Below, piece after piece: positions 21,975 to 33,065 of a stretch of DNA of 64,000 bases (its first letter is position 1; each line of letters opens with the position of its first letter). A program made the translations under genes and the position numbers. The stretch lies in NCBI GenBank assembly GCA_014529385.2, contig CM043959.1:91927529-91991528 (forward strand), in the 5' to 3' direction. The stretch comes from Adiantum capillus-veneris. Taxonomy: Eukaryota > Streptophyta > Polypodiopsida > Polypodiales > Pteridaceae. Below the pieces are notes generated by a model, which saw nothing but the letters and a program-made list of their open reading frames with translations, was not told the origin of the DNA and did no database searches.

Positions 21975-24029
21975 CTATGGGACCAAAGTTACATGTGATG
22001 TAGTATGTGTATGGCTGATGAGTGACTCTCGATGCTCCAAAATTGTAGTGATGAGAGTCGCAATGGAGAGCCCACACTTTGGCTGGGAGAGGAAAGTGTG
22101 TAGGTCTAAGTTATGGCAGAAAATGTGAGAGAAGCAAGTTCGGATGTGATCAAAAGCTGAGCACTCTAGTAGTGTGTGGTACCCAGACTCTCGAACTTGC
22201 AGTGAGCATAATGTGCACAATTGATTTGACTCTTCTCCATTGGCCCAACGCCCTATCTCGCATCGAAGGAAATGGGAGCTAAGCCGAATTGCTGCGATAG
22301 TGCATATCGCGGACAAGGGAATAGGCTCAAGCATGTAAGTGTGAGTACGATTTCCTCTCTCAGCGAAGAACATGGTTTTGTAGTTGGGGGCAATATAGGT
22401 GGTGTAATGTATGAAGCGTGACCCACCGGATTTCTCCCAAGCCGTAATACATTGGCGTTGTAGAAAAGCTTCATTCACTTGAGAGTCAATTGAAGCATCA
22501 TGTAGCAAGTGTAATGCATCCCATCTCCCAAACCACTTCTTTATGTCTTGCATCCATCCCGTGCTCAAGATCTTGCTTTTATGCGTCTTTTGAACTTTTT
22601 TTCTTGCTTCCCATGCAATTGTAGGAAGTCGATGTGAGGGGTTTTGACGCATCTTTATCATGTACTCCACAACCCTTTCCATGCCCATAACCTCAATTGG
22701 AAGAGATCCCGACTCAAGAAGTAGGAGCATATATGGTGTTTGTGTCTTAACTTGGAGAAAGTTTGTAAGAAAACGCTTTTGGACATTCTCAAACTCTTTC
22801 CAAGTAGACTTTGAGATGCTCCCGCCCCACACTTCAACTCCATAAAGAAGAACCGGTGTCACCAATGCATCAAAAAGATACTTCTTGAGAACCCAACACT
22901 TGATGTTTCCCGCATTACACATGTTCTCAAATGCATAATATGCTCTCTTTCCCGCTTCCAAACAACGCATAGCACATTCATGCCACTTGTGATTGGATGG
23001 AACCTCAAGGCCAAGGTACTTAAAGCTCTCAACAACTTCAAGTGTCTCGTTGTTGTACACAATGCATGGCTTCTCCTTATGGTTGGTTTTCACAAGCATA
23101 ACCTTTGTTTTGGATTCATTTACAATCAGCCCACTATGCAAGCAAAAGTTCTCAAGGACAACCATAAGATTTTGTTCATCTTCTAAAGTGTGTGCTAGAA
23201 GCACTACATCATCCGCATACAACAAAAGCATGATTACCACATTGCAAATAGTGACCTCTTCAATGCCTTCTTCTTGCATAAAGTCAAGTACCATTTGTTC
23301 CAATTGATCGATGCATAGACCAAAGAGAGTTGGTGACAATGGACATCCTTGTTTAACCCCAATAGTGCTTACAAAAATTTCTGAAATTTCTCTTCCCACG
23401 CGCAATTGACAAATCACCTTCTCATAGATTCGAGAAACCGCAAGCATAAACTCACTTGGCACTTGGAGTTCTTCCATCCTTCTCCACAAATTGTTACGTG
23501 GAATCATATCAAAGGCTTTCTTAAAGTCCACAAAACAACAATACAATCGCTTGCCTTTCAACCGACTTTCCTCCATGAGAACACGAAGAGTGACAAGATG
23601 ATCAATGGTGCTATGGTATCGACGAAAACCCGCTTGTCCCTTTGCACACTTGTCCTTCTCTTCAGCCCAATCACTCAATTTCATCTCCATTATGCACCCA
23701 AACAACTTTTCCATAAGAGACCCAATCATTATAGTCCGGTAGTTGCTTACATTCTTTACATCCCCTCCTTTATGCAAAGGCTTAACCCAATTAGTACTCC
23801 AATCATGAGGCATACCATGTTGAAGTGCAAGATTGAACATATCACACATCCACTCATGGGTAAAATCTCCTGTCCATTTGATCATCTCCAGCTTGATACC
23901 TTGAAGATCTCCCGCTTTGCGAGTGGCCAACTTTTCAAGCCCACCGCATACATCCTCAATAGTAAAAAAAAGACGGCATACATGGGAGTGAACCATAAAA
24001 TGGCATTTTTTCAGTATTTGCTTGCTCAT
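21975..24029 (-). pseudogene. LINE ORF2 part 3: reverse transcriptase and C-terminal zinc motif
   Basis: 684 codons. Motifs in order: AGFRRYHSTIDHL, CFVDFKKAFDMIPR, GVKQGCPLSPTLFGL, then the catalytic YADD at 23219-23208 (LLLYADDVVLL), a thumb region (FKYLGLEV), and a C-terminal Cys/His motif CTLCSLQ ... HTLLECSAFDH. The frame differs by one base from the endonuclease part. The likely indel is the run of eight A (plus strand 23964-23971). The enzyme primes cDNA synthesis at nicked target DNA. Confidence 0.9.
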
Positions 24030-24849
24030 ATAATTGCCTACAATGTGTGTACATATCCACTAGACTCAAGTTACCAAAATTCTCAACCCGCTTGCCTCCC
24101 AAGTTTCTCCAAAATCTTCCACATGCATGTGCCTTTTCTTGGACTTGAAATTCTTGTTGCTTTACTTCCCATCTTCTTCTCTTCTTTTGAATCAATGCCT
24201 TGTATGTATGCAAATGACTTTGATAGTTGTCTTTGTCCATAGTTGCATCAAGCTTTATCAAGGACTTTCGAACATCTTGACATTCTTTATCAAACCACCT
24301 TTTGCGTGATCTATCTTTGTTGATACCATGGAGATGCTTTATGGCAAAGAATTCTTCCGCACAAGAACAAATAGCTTTCTTGAAAGCTTCCCATTTAGTT
24401 TCCAATGGTGCATCACGTTGAAGCTTTGTCATCCATAATTTTTGCTCAACCATTTCAATGTACATTGGTGCCCGTTTGAAATCCATACATAGTGATAACT
24501 TCTCTTTCCTTTGGCTGAGATTATCATCCTTAGTTGCTTCTCCACATGAAAGGTCAATACATAAGGTGCGATGGTCGGATTCCGAGGTCCATTGACCAAA
24601 CATAAAACTCTTTATGCGATACATGATGGCTTCAGAGAGTAGCATATAGTCAATCACACTATCGCCATTATGTCTCCTACATGTAAATCCATTGGTTCCA
24701 CTCCACAAAGATACACCATTGGCAATGAGCATACGCGTGCTATTACACATGTGTAAAAGTAACTTTCCATAGTGATCCGGCTCTTTCTCATCCATTGAAG
24801 TACGATCATACAAGTGAACTTCCTCCAACTCCCTTAAAATGTATGGCAT
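23956..24849 (-). pseudogene. LINE ORF2 part 2: endonuclease C-terminus and linker
   Basis: In the same frame as the upstream endonuclease part, separated from it only by a TAG at 24874-24876. It has the end of the AP-endonuclease fold (SVIDYMLLSEA ... SDHRTLCIDL), including the terminal SDH residues. A linker rich in Lys and Gln follows, and then the frameshift into the reverse transcriptase frame. Confidence 0.85.
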
Positions 24850-24873
24850 ATCAAATTGTTGAGTATCATGTTG

Positions 24874-25368
24874 CTATGTTTTTGTGCGAGCATTCATATC
24901 CCCAAATACAATAACATCACCTTCACCTTTGAAATAAGCAATGTCCTCTTCCAAATCAGAAAATGGTTGATCTCTATTCATGCAAGCATAAAAGGGAGAA
25001 TCATGATGAGGAATGTAGCAACCGGCTACAAAAATGGGTGCTCTTTTTGGTGTCATAATTTTCAGCCATACATAACGTTTGTACTTGTCATCTTTCACAA
25101 TTGATACAAAATCTTCCAATCCTTTCTTAACCATACATGCTAACCCTCCTTGTTCTCTTCGTTGCTTGAGATTCTTTGACCACATCAATGAATGTACATT
25201 GTAATCCTCCAAGCCATTAATCCTTTGTGTATCATGCTCCCAAGTTTCAACAAGAAGTACAACATCGGCTTTGCTTGTTAGTTCATCAATGCCAACCCCC
25301 GCATTCCATGGGTATCGATTACAATTCCAAAAGCATATTTTTGATTGTAACTCGGTCTCATAGGTCAC
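24874..25368 (-). pseudogene. LINE ORF2 part 1: AP-type endonuclease N-terminus
   Basis: Starts at 25368 and shows the conserved endonuclease blocks: ICFWNCN, VVLLVETW (catalytic Glu), GGLACMVKK, VAGCYIPHHDSP and VIVFGDMNART (catalytic Asp/Asn). It is ended by a TAG. The enzyme nicks target DNA for target-primed reverse transcription. Confidence 0.85.
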
Positions 25369-25374
25369 GCATCC

Positions 25375-26325
25375 CTATTTGCTTGAGAGACTTGCCTCCT
25401 CCTTGGGCACATTTTCTTCATGAGAGATCTCCTTGTTTTTATTATTCTTTTCCTCATATGCCTTGCGACGCATATTTTGTTGCTTAATAGTGCGATCTTC
25501 ACATACAAAACATTTTGTATCCCTCAAATAGATCCAACTATTATCAAGGATAATCTTTCGCTTGGTCTCATCCGGCATGGTGCATACAATTGGCCGTTCT
25601 CCCAAGCGAGGAGCTCCTTGCTTCCCCACTCTATGTGCTCCATAGACCATAACTCCGGACATGCCAAAGTGGGTTTTGAAGAAATCTTCAATAACAATGG
25701 CAAGAGAAGGAGGTGTCTCTAACTTCTCTTCGGGAATTCCACGAATAAAAATGTTCTTGGAATGTCGCTCCCGTTCCTTCAACTCCTCCACATCCACATT
25801 CTCAACATTCTTTGTTTGAACCATAGCTTGCATGAGTGAGGAATTAGAAACCACATTGCTACCACATACATCAGCCCAAGACTTGTTTGTGCATACATTT
25901 TTCATGTCGCATACATCCCGGCTCATAGTGTCAAATTTCTCCTCTTTCAATACATGGTCATGCTCTACTTTGCTCATCCGCTCCTTCAAAGCATTCAAGT
26001 CCACAAGAGAGCGTTTACATTCCTTGACTTCCTCTTCAAGTTGCATCAAACGCGTTGTTTGCATCTCAAGTGTCCTCTTGAGATTCTCATTCTCAACCAC
26101 AAGTACCCTTAGTGTGCCATTCTCCATTGCAAGTGCTCGTAAGTCTTCGCCTTGTTTGTTTACGGTCTCTTGCAATGATACCAGGTACGCCATGATCATG
26201 GTTTCCGATGTCGTTGGTTGGGTGGTTGTGTTGCTATCTCCACACTTAGGAGAAAAACCACAACTCAGAAGAGCATCACACAAGGTGACAATGTAGAGGT
26301 CTCGTTGTCCATCAGAGCAACCCAA
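25375..26325 (-). CDS. LINE ORF1 protein (RNA-binding, coiled coil plus RRM-like)
   Basis: Intact 316-codon frame. A heptad-rich region (about residues 45-125, Leu/Met/Val at a/d positions) predicts a coiled coil. The C-terminal half carries KNIFIRGIPEEK, YGAHRVGK, RPIVCTMPDETKRKII and a basic end with QQNMRRKAYEEK, the layout of L1-type ORF1 proteins (RRM plus C-terminal domain). Initiation could instead be at Met43 or Met45, since the first 40 residues are not typical. It would bind LINE RNA as a trimer in the ribonucleoprotein. Confidence 0.8.
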   Translation of the reverse strand: MGCSDGQRDLYIVTLCDALLSCGFSPKCGDSNTTTQPTTSETMIMAYLVSLQETVNKQGEDLRALAMENGTLRVLVVENENLKRTLEMQTTRLMQLEEEVKECKRSLVDLNALKERMSKVEHDHVLKEEKFDTMSRDVCDMKNVCTNKSWADVCGSNVVSNSSLMQAMVQTKNVENVDVEELKERERHSKNIFIRGIPEEKLETPPSLAIVIEDFFKTHFGMSGVMVYGAHRVGKQGAPRLGERPIVCTMPDETKRKIILDNSWIYLRDTKCFVCEDRTIKQQNMRRKAYEEKNNKNKEISHEENVPKEEASLSSK

Positions 26326-26386
26326 ATATTACATATACATGCTGCTATGAGAGAGAGACATAGAGAGGGAAGTAGATTAAGGATAG

Positions 26387-26973
<587 letters not shown>

Positions 26974-26985
26974 GCTTACATGTAA

Positions 26986-27001
26986 ATGGCAAGAACAAAG
27001 G
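26986..27001 (+). pseudogene. histone H3-like pseudogene, first five codons (split from 36608-37029)
   Basis: ATG GCA AGA ACA AAG encodes MARTK, the invariant start of histone H3 and of most plant CENH3 proteins. The sixth codon begins with G27001 and is completed by T36608 and G36609 after removal of the insertion and one AAGG copy. The frame then continues directly into the histone-like body at 36610-37029. A long GA microsatellite lies immediately upstream, leaving only 15 bp of other sequence before the ATG, so no promoter can be recognised. Confidence 0.75.
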
Positions 27002-27380
27002 TGTCATTAGAATCAATATCTAATTCTCCTAAATGATTTTCTCATATTAAACTGATCATTTAATGTGGGGAAGTGCCGGGGGAGAAAAAGCTAGAATATT
27101 GGTTAAGCTAGTAGACCGGCCACAGTAGGAATCCAAAGGAGGGAAAATAGGGATCCAAAGGGGGGGCCATCTGCAAAAGAGCCATGTGCAACAATGGGCT
27201 AAAAAGACCCTAAGGTTCAGCCCATTAAGACTTCCAAAATGCTAAGGTTCCAAAATTCAAAGGTTGTGTCCAAAGGTCAACCCTAGGGGAAATTGGATGC
27301 TTTGTGTGTAGCTAAAAAGTCTTTGCATATCCCTACATGGGAGGGGGCGAGCCCTTCTTCTAGGGGATGAGAGAGAAAGT

Positions 27381-27411
<31 letters not shown>

Positions 27412-27775
27412 GCTCCCTTTACACAAAGGGAATTAGGGACACATGTCAGCTCCCTAGCCCAGATGCCCACAAGGTGTGCCCAATTCCTATTGGATGGCCT
27501 TGGAGGTGGACCAATGAGAATTAGACTAGAGTAAATCTAGTTTAATTAATTTAAAAACACATAATTAAAGAACCAATGAGAATTAAGTCTCCTAGAAGAC
27601 TATTGGACAGTCTCCCAAGGGGACCAATGAGCATTCAAGAGCCCAATGGCTTGCCTGATTCCTATTGGCCAGGAGGCAAAGGGGTCCAATGAGAGTTTAG
27701 TTTAATTATTAAATTACCTAAAGCTCTCACAAAAGGGGAAAGGGGGACACATGTCAGAAGGCTATCACTTATGCT
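27002..27775 (+). repeat. LTR copy A: 5' half, forward
   Basis: Begins TGTCATTAGAATCAATATC and matches the first 770 bp of the 3' LTR at 35017 with roughly a dozen substitutions and a longer CA tract (27381-27408). It ends abruptly at TTATGCTGC, where the inverted copy B starts. Confidence 0.9.
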
Positions 27776-28428
27776 GCTAGCTAGATAACACCTAGCTAGA
27801 TAGCATCAACAATACTTTCAAAAGAGAGAGAAATTAAGATATTGACAACAGTTGAGGACCGGATTTGCATGGAGCCGGTCCCCCCTCCAAAAGGCTTTGT
27901 ATTATGGTTTCTCCCATCAAGAGAGACATTGTACAATACAATTCTTTGTGTTCCTTCAAGACTAGCTAGTGCAATGAAGATGAAAAGCTTCATGCAGTAA
28001 GCAAAACACTTAGTAAACACAACTTTAATTATCCCCGTTCTCAGACCCAAGACCTCACACACCTTCGAAGATGGTGAGAGCTAGTAGGGTATGAGAGTAG
28101 ATTGAGAGGAAGAAGTAGTATCTTACATAATCACTCATATTAGCATAGGTTTAGCTAAGTAATTAGCTAAGTACATCTCCTCACATAATCACTCATATTA
28201 GCATAGGTTTAGCTAAGTAATTAGCTTGGTAGAGGAGATGAGCATGCATTGAAGCTTGGCTCTTGGTTGGATTTGCATCCACAAGCCAAGAGTGTGTCGA
28301 TGTAGGCTTCTATCTCACAAGCCTGAAGTAGGTGATGAGCTCTCCATTAAAGCTTGGGAAGAGATAGTCTTCTCTTTCTTCACACATGAGATTGTGTGAA
28401 TGTGTGTGTGATAATGCCTTGCAAAAAT
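27776..28428 (-). repeat. LTR copy B: 3' half, inverted
   Basis: This is the reverse complement of about 35871-36475 of the 3' LTR, with high identity. Recognisable landmarks are GGACCGG ... GGTCCCCCCTCC and the CAATGAAGATGAAAAGCTTCATGC region. It contains a 58-bp tandem duplication (28125-28182 and 28183-28240) not present in the other copies. Confidence 0.9.
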
Positions 28429-28593
28429 CAGCCCATTAAAACTTCCAAAAGGTTAAGGCCAAAATTTCAAAGTGTAAAGTCCAATGGTCAATTGTATATG
28501 GAATTGGATGCTTTGTGTGTGTGCAAAAGGCCAATAAGCTAGAGGACAAAAGAAAAAACGTTTTGGGAAGATGACAAAGCTTAATAAGGACTA

Positions 28594-28640
<47 letters not shown>

Positions 28641-28861
28641 TGCACCTAAGCTTACCCTTTCCACAAAGTAAAGAGGACACATGTCAAGCATGCAAAGAAA
28701 CCCCCAATTCTTGCCTGAATCCTATTGGATGGGCACAGAGGTGGACCAATGAGAAGTTAGCTAGTGTAAACTAAAATTTTATTTTTATAAATGCTCAAAA
28801 AATAACCAATAAGAAATAGTCTCCCTAAAAGACTATTGCACAGTCAAAAGGTCCAATGATT
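28429..28861 (+). repeat. LTR copy C: internal segment of the second LTR subfamily
   Basis: Closely matches 29064-29490 of copy D, starting at CAGCCCATTA and including a CA tract at 28596-28637. It ends at GGTCCAATGA, where copy D begins, so C and D form an offset tandem duplication of about 635 bp. Confidence 0.85.
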
Positions 28862-29226
28862 TTTATCTAATTCTCCTAAATGATTTTCTCATGTTAAACT
28901 GATCATTTAATATGGGGAAGTACCAGGGGAGAAAAAGCTAGATTATTAGTAAAGCTAGCAGATTGGTCACAGTAGGGGGCCCACAGTAGGGATCCAAAGG
29001 GGTACCATCTGCACAAGAGCAATGTGCAATGTGCAATGAATGGGCTCCAAAGACCTTAGGGTTCAGCCCATTAAGACTTCCAAAAGGTTAAGTTCCAAAA
29101 TTTCAAAGTGTAAAGTCCAATGGTCAATTGTAAATGGAATTGGATGCTTTGTGTGTGTGCAAAAGGCCAATAAGCTAGAGGACAAAAGCAAAAACGTTTT
29201 GGGAAGATGACAAAGCTTAATAAGGA

Positions 29227-29276
<50 letters not shown>

Positions 29277-30535
29277 TACACCTAAGCTTACCCTTTTCAC
29301 AAAGTAAAGAGGACACATGTCAGGCATGCAAAGAAACGCCTAATTCTTGCCTGAATCCTATTGGATGGGCACAGAGGTGGACCAATGAGAAGTTAGCTAG
29401 TGTAAACTAAAATTTTATTTTTATAAATGCTCAAAAAATAACCAATAAGAAATAGTCTCCCTAAAAGACTATTGGACAGTCAAAAGGTTCAATGATAATT
29501 AAGTAGTTCCTAAAATTGCTTAATTCCTATTGGCCAAAGGACTAAAAGGTCCAATAGCAAAGCAGATAATTAAATTAATTATTTGGCATTTACAAAATGG
29601 AAAAAAGGATGGACACTTGTCACAAGGCTCTTGACTGGGCCTCTCAAAGGCTATTGGCCAAATTATTTACGGGCCAATAGGAAGCCAGCAAGAGTAAAAC
29701 TCATACTCAAATACTATTGGCTAGGCTTTTCAAGGGCCAATAGGAATGCAGCATGAGTAATTGGCAAGGGGGGTCAACCAAGAGGAGAGAGGGGGCTGTT
29801 TTGGAAGGGCATTATTCCACACACACTCACACAACTCATGTGTAGAGCAAGAAAATCATCTCCTTCTCCAAGCTTTAATGGAAAGCTCATCTTCTTCTCC
29901 AAGTTTGAGAATGGAGGCCTACACTAACAACTCTTGAATATGGAATGCAAATCCAACCAAGAGCTAAGCTTCAATGCCATGCTTCTCTCCTCTATTATCT
30001 AATTACCAAGCTAAGCAAAGCTACAAGAGTAATGAGTAATTAAGTGAGGAAATACTTCTTTCTCGTAAGAATACTCCTTCTTCCTCTAGATCTACTCTCA
30101 TACCCCGCTAGCTCTCACCATCTTCGAAGGTGTGTGAGGTCTTGGGTCTGAGACCAACGAGTAACTGATGTTATGTGTTATCACATGTAAGTTTGGTGCA
30201 TGAAGCTTCCATCTTCATAGCACCGACGAGTTTTTACCAAGGAACACAAAGAATTGTATTGTACAAAGTCTCTCTTAATGGGAGAAGTTATAATACAAAT
30301 GCCTAATGGAGGGGGGACCGGTCCATGTAAATCCGGTCCTCAATAGTTGTCAATTGTTCTATTTCTCTCTCTCTTTCAAGTATTGTTATGCCAAACTAAT
30401 TAGGTGTTATGCTAATGTTGTTATCTCCAACCAAACACTCTTGTATGCTCATTAGGAATTTGCTCTTAATGAAATGCTCATTATGTTAAGTTATTTTCCG
30501 CTATTTACAAGATTTATAGATCAGTAATTGTTACA
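28862..30535 (+). repeat. LTR copy D: near-complete LTR of a diverged subfamily
   Basis: About 1.67 kb, colinear with the 3' LTR at 35017-36603 but clearly more diverged and with its own insertions. The first dozen bases (TGTCAT...) are missing. It ends GTTACA at 30535. Many CCAAT/ATTGG pentamers lie at about 28730-29760. No primer-binding site follows it. Confidence 0.85.
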
Positions 30536-30544
30536 AAGAGCATC

Positions 30545-31612
30545 TCTTTTCTTACCTATGATGGCACCTTTGGTGCTACGGACAAAGTCTTGGCCTTTAT
30601 CCATCAATTTGATGCGGCGTTTGGAGATGAGGGCTTCACGGAGTCCTCTAAGCTACGCCATGTAGCTATGCACTTTCAAAAGTCCGCCAGGCAATGGTGG
30701 TCTAGCCTATGAGCCAACGATGAAGCTCCACGAACATGGAAAGCTCTAAGAGCTTCCATTATGAAGCAGTTTTTGGCCACCGATGCCAAACACAAAGTAC
30801 TCACCGAATGGCGAAGCTTAAAGCTCTCTCCCAGTGAATCCATCCACAAGTATGTAGACAAGTTTTGGGACCTACAACTCAAAGCCACTGTCTTTAAAAA
30901 GCTGGATTTTGGAGAGCAAAAGCAACAATTTTGTGCGGGCTTAACCGAAGAAATGGCGGAGTATGTCAACTCCCAAAGGCCACGTACCATATCGATGGTA
31001 ATACACCATACTATGGTGGCCTCACGAATGAATTTCCAAATGGGGGCTAAAAGGAATAAGAAGCCCCCGGAAAAAAAGGTTTCCAATGAGCCTAAGGGAA
31101 AGGACAATGTCCAAAAGTCTCCTAAGGGCAACTCCAACAAAGCTAAAGAGAAGGGAGTTTACAAAGGTAATAACAAACTCTCTCCTGAAGAGCTGGAGTG
31201 TTATCGCAAGGATAACCGGTGTTTCAAGTGCGGCGAACAAGGGCATGCATACCGCGCTTGTCCCCAAAAGAACAACTGTCAAGATCCTCCTAGAGCTTCC
31301 TTGGTTGAAATCCAAGAGGAGGAGACTCACCAAACTCATCACAAAGGATCTCCTCTATGCCATGCTTGGGGAAAGGTAAGAGAACATGATGCTTTTATTC
31401 TCTTTGACCCTGGTTCTACTCACAATTTTATATCTATAGAGTTGGCCACCAAGCTAGGCATACAAGCCTATGAGATGCTAGATGTCCTACCCCGCAGACA
31501 GTGCCTTCAAGGGGCAAGAAGCTTCGGTCACTCCCTTAATCGGGAAATTGAGGGTTCATGTCCAAGGCTATGTGGACAAAGAGGACTTCTTTATCTCTCC
31601 TCTCAAGCATGA
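30545..31612 (+). pseudogene. chromovirus Gag with zinc knuckle and start of protease
   Basis: Coding begins mid-Gag, only about ten bases after the LTR end, at TYDGTFGATDK, so leader, primer-binding site and Gag N-terminus are missing. The Retrotrans_gag domain (AFIHQFDAAF, HFQKSARQWW, then a TGA at 30710-30712, then TWKALRASIMKQFL, LSPSESIHKYVDKFWDL) is followed by a basic linker and a CX2CX4HX4C knuckle (CFKCGEQGHAYRACP). The protease starts FILFDPGSTHNFIS, where the usual catalytic Asp-Ser/Thr-Gly reads Asp-Pro-Gly. The frame is lost near 31480. Confidence 0.85.
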
Positions 31613-32468
31613 GGATGTAATCCTAGGGGCACCATGGTTTGACCGCCTGGCTGCCGATGTTAAATTTCCTGAAAGGAGAATCTCCTTTAAGTTCAGGGAA
31701 GAAGACATGTATATAGATGCTAAGGAAATGGGTAACACTATCCCCATTGCATATACACCAGCTTTCAACAAGTCAATAAAGAGCTCTATTTCCGTGTACA
31801 TGATTTTTGTTAAAGATTCTCAAAATGAACCTAATGCTTTAACAAAAGAAAATACAAGCAACCAAAAGGAATTAGAGTTATCCAATTTTCTCAAGGGGTT
31901 TCAAGATGTTTTTATTGACGACATCCCTTGTGAGCTACCTCCTAAACGAGGTAATGATGACCATGCAATTGAACTTCTTCCAGGAAGTTCACCGCCTAAC
32001 AAACCTCCTTATAGAGTTTCTCAAGCTCAACAAGAGGAGATTATGCGGCAAGTGCATGAGTTAGTTGAGAAGGGCATGGTTAGGCCTAGCTCATCTCCAT
32101 TTTGCTCACCGGTGCTATTAATGCAAAAGAAAGACGGCACATATCGTATGTGTGTCGACTATAGAGCACTAAATAGGATCACTATCAAGAATAGGTTTTC
32201 CGTTCCACGGGTAGAAGACCTATTTGATAAGCTACAAGGATCAACCTACTTCAGTAGGATTGACCTAAAAAGTGGCTATCATGAGATAAGGATAGTTGAT
32301 CTAGATATTGTAAAGACCGCATTTCGCACCACATTTGGTCTTTACGAATACATTGTCATGCCTTTTGGCTTGACCAATGCACCAGCCACATTCAACCGCT
32401 TGATGGAGAAGCTGTTCCGGACTCATCGAACCTTCATTGGAGTGTTCTTTGATGATGTTATCATATGA
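31482..32468 (+). pseudogene. chromovirus protease C-terminus and reverse transcriptase (N-terminal part)
   Basis: Shifted relative to gag. It contains VILGAPWFDRL of the protease, a linker, then the reverse transcriptase: PPYRVSQAQQEEIMRQVHEL, GTYRMCVDYRALNRITIKN, YFSRIDLKSGYHEIRI, PFGLTNAPATFNRLM and the catalytic FFDD (32445-32456; YxDD with Phe in the first position). TGA at 32466-32468 follows only three codons after the catalytic motif, and the sequence continues in another frame. Confidence 0.9.
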
Positions 32469-33065
32469 ACACAAGCCACACCTCCAGGTAATATTTCAAG
32501 TTTTGAGAGAGAATAAACTTTATGTTAATCAAAAGAAAACTGAATTTTTCTTGCAAGAGATTCAGTATTTAGGTCACATTATCTCTCAAGATGGCATCCA
32601 AATGGATCCGTCAGAGTTAGAGGTAATAAAAGGATGGCCTAAACCAAGGAATCTTCATGAACTAAGAAGCTTTATAGGTATGTGTGCATACTATAGACGC
32701 TTCATAGAAAATTTCTCACAAATTACGGGACCATTACATGACCTAACAAAGAAAAGCGTTAGGTACACATGGTCTGCTAAGGAGAACAATGCTTTCGAAA
32801 AGCTTAAAGGAAAGCTTATCTCTCAACCTGTGCTTACACTACCGGATCTCTCAAAACCATTTGAGGTCGAATGTGATGGTTGTGGTGATTGCCTTGGAGC
32901 TGTTTTACTCCAAGAAGGGCACGCCATAGGCTATGAGAGTCGAAGGCTCGACCCTGTTGAGCAAGCTCTAGGCATATATGAAAAGGAACTCCTTGCAGTT
33001 CTACATGCCTTAGACTCATGGAAGCACTATTTATTGGGGAATCCTTTCATTGTGCGAGAACGGAT
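32469..33065 (+). pseudogene. chromovirus reverse transcriptase thumb and RNase H start
   Basis: Continues the polyprotein in a third frame. Blocks are VNQKKTEFFLQEIQYLGHII, LRSFIGMCAYYRRFI, and the RNase H start FEVECDGCGDCLGAVLLQEG with LLAVLHALDSWKHYLLG. Frame lost at about 33055-33065, where the expected TDHQSLKYF is found in the next frame. Confidence 0.9.

Larger units (their letters stand above)
21939..26330 (-). mobile_element. LINE (non-LTR) retrotransposon, nearly full length
   Basis: On the minus strand ORF1 (26325-25375) is followed after six bases by ORF2 (25368-21975), which carries an AP-type endonuclease, reverse transcriptase and a C-terminal Cys/His motif. The 3' end has GATAATAAAATCTA and then runs into a (TC)n tract (21874-21938), with no poly(A) tail. 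ORF2 has one in-frame TAG and one homopolymer frameshift, and ORF1 is intact. Endonuclease plus RNA-binding ORF1 plus CCHC-like tail places it in the L1-like branch in a broad sense. No target duplication was identified. Confidence 0.9.

Noticed and set aside
23406-24242. 278-codon plus-strand ORF
   Set aside because: Antisense to the LINE reverse transcriptase, whose motifs are unambiguous.
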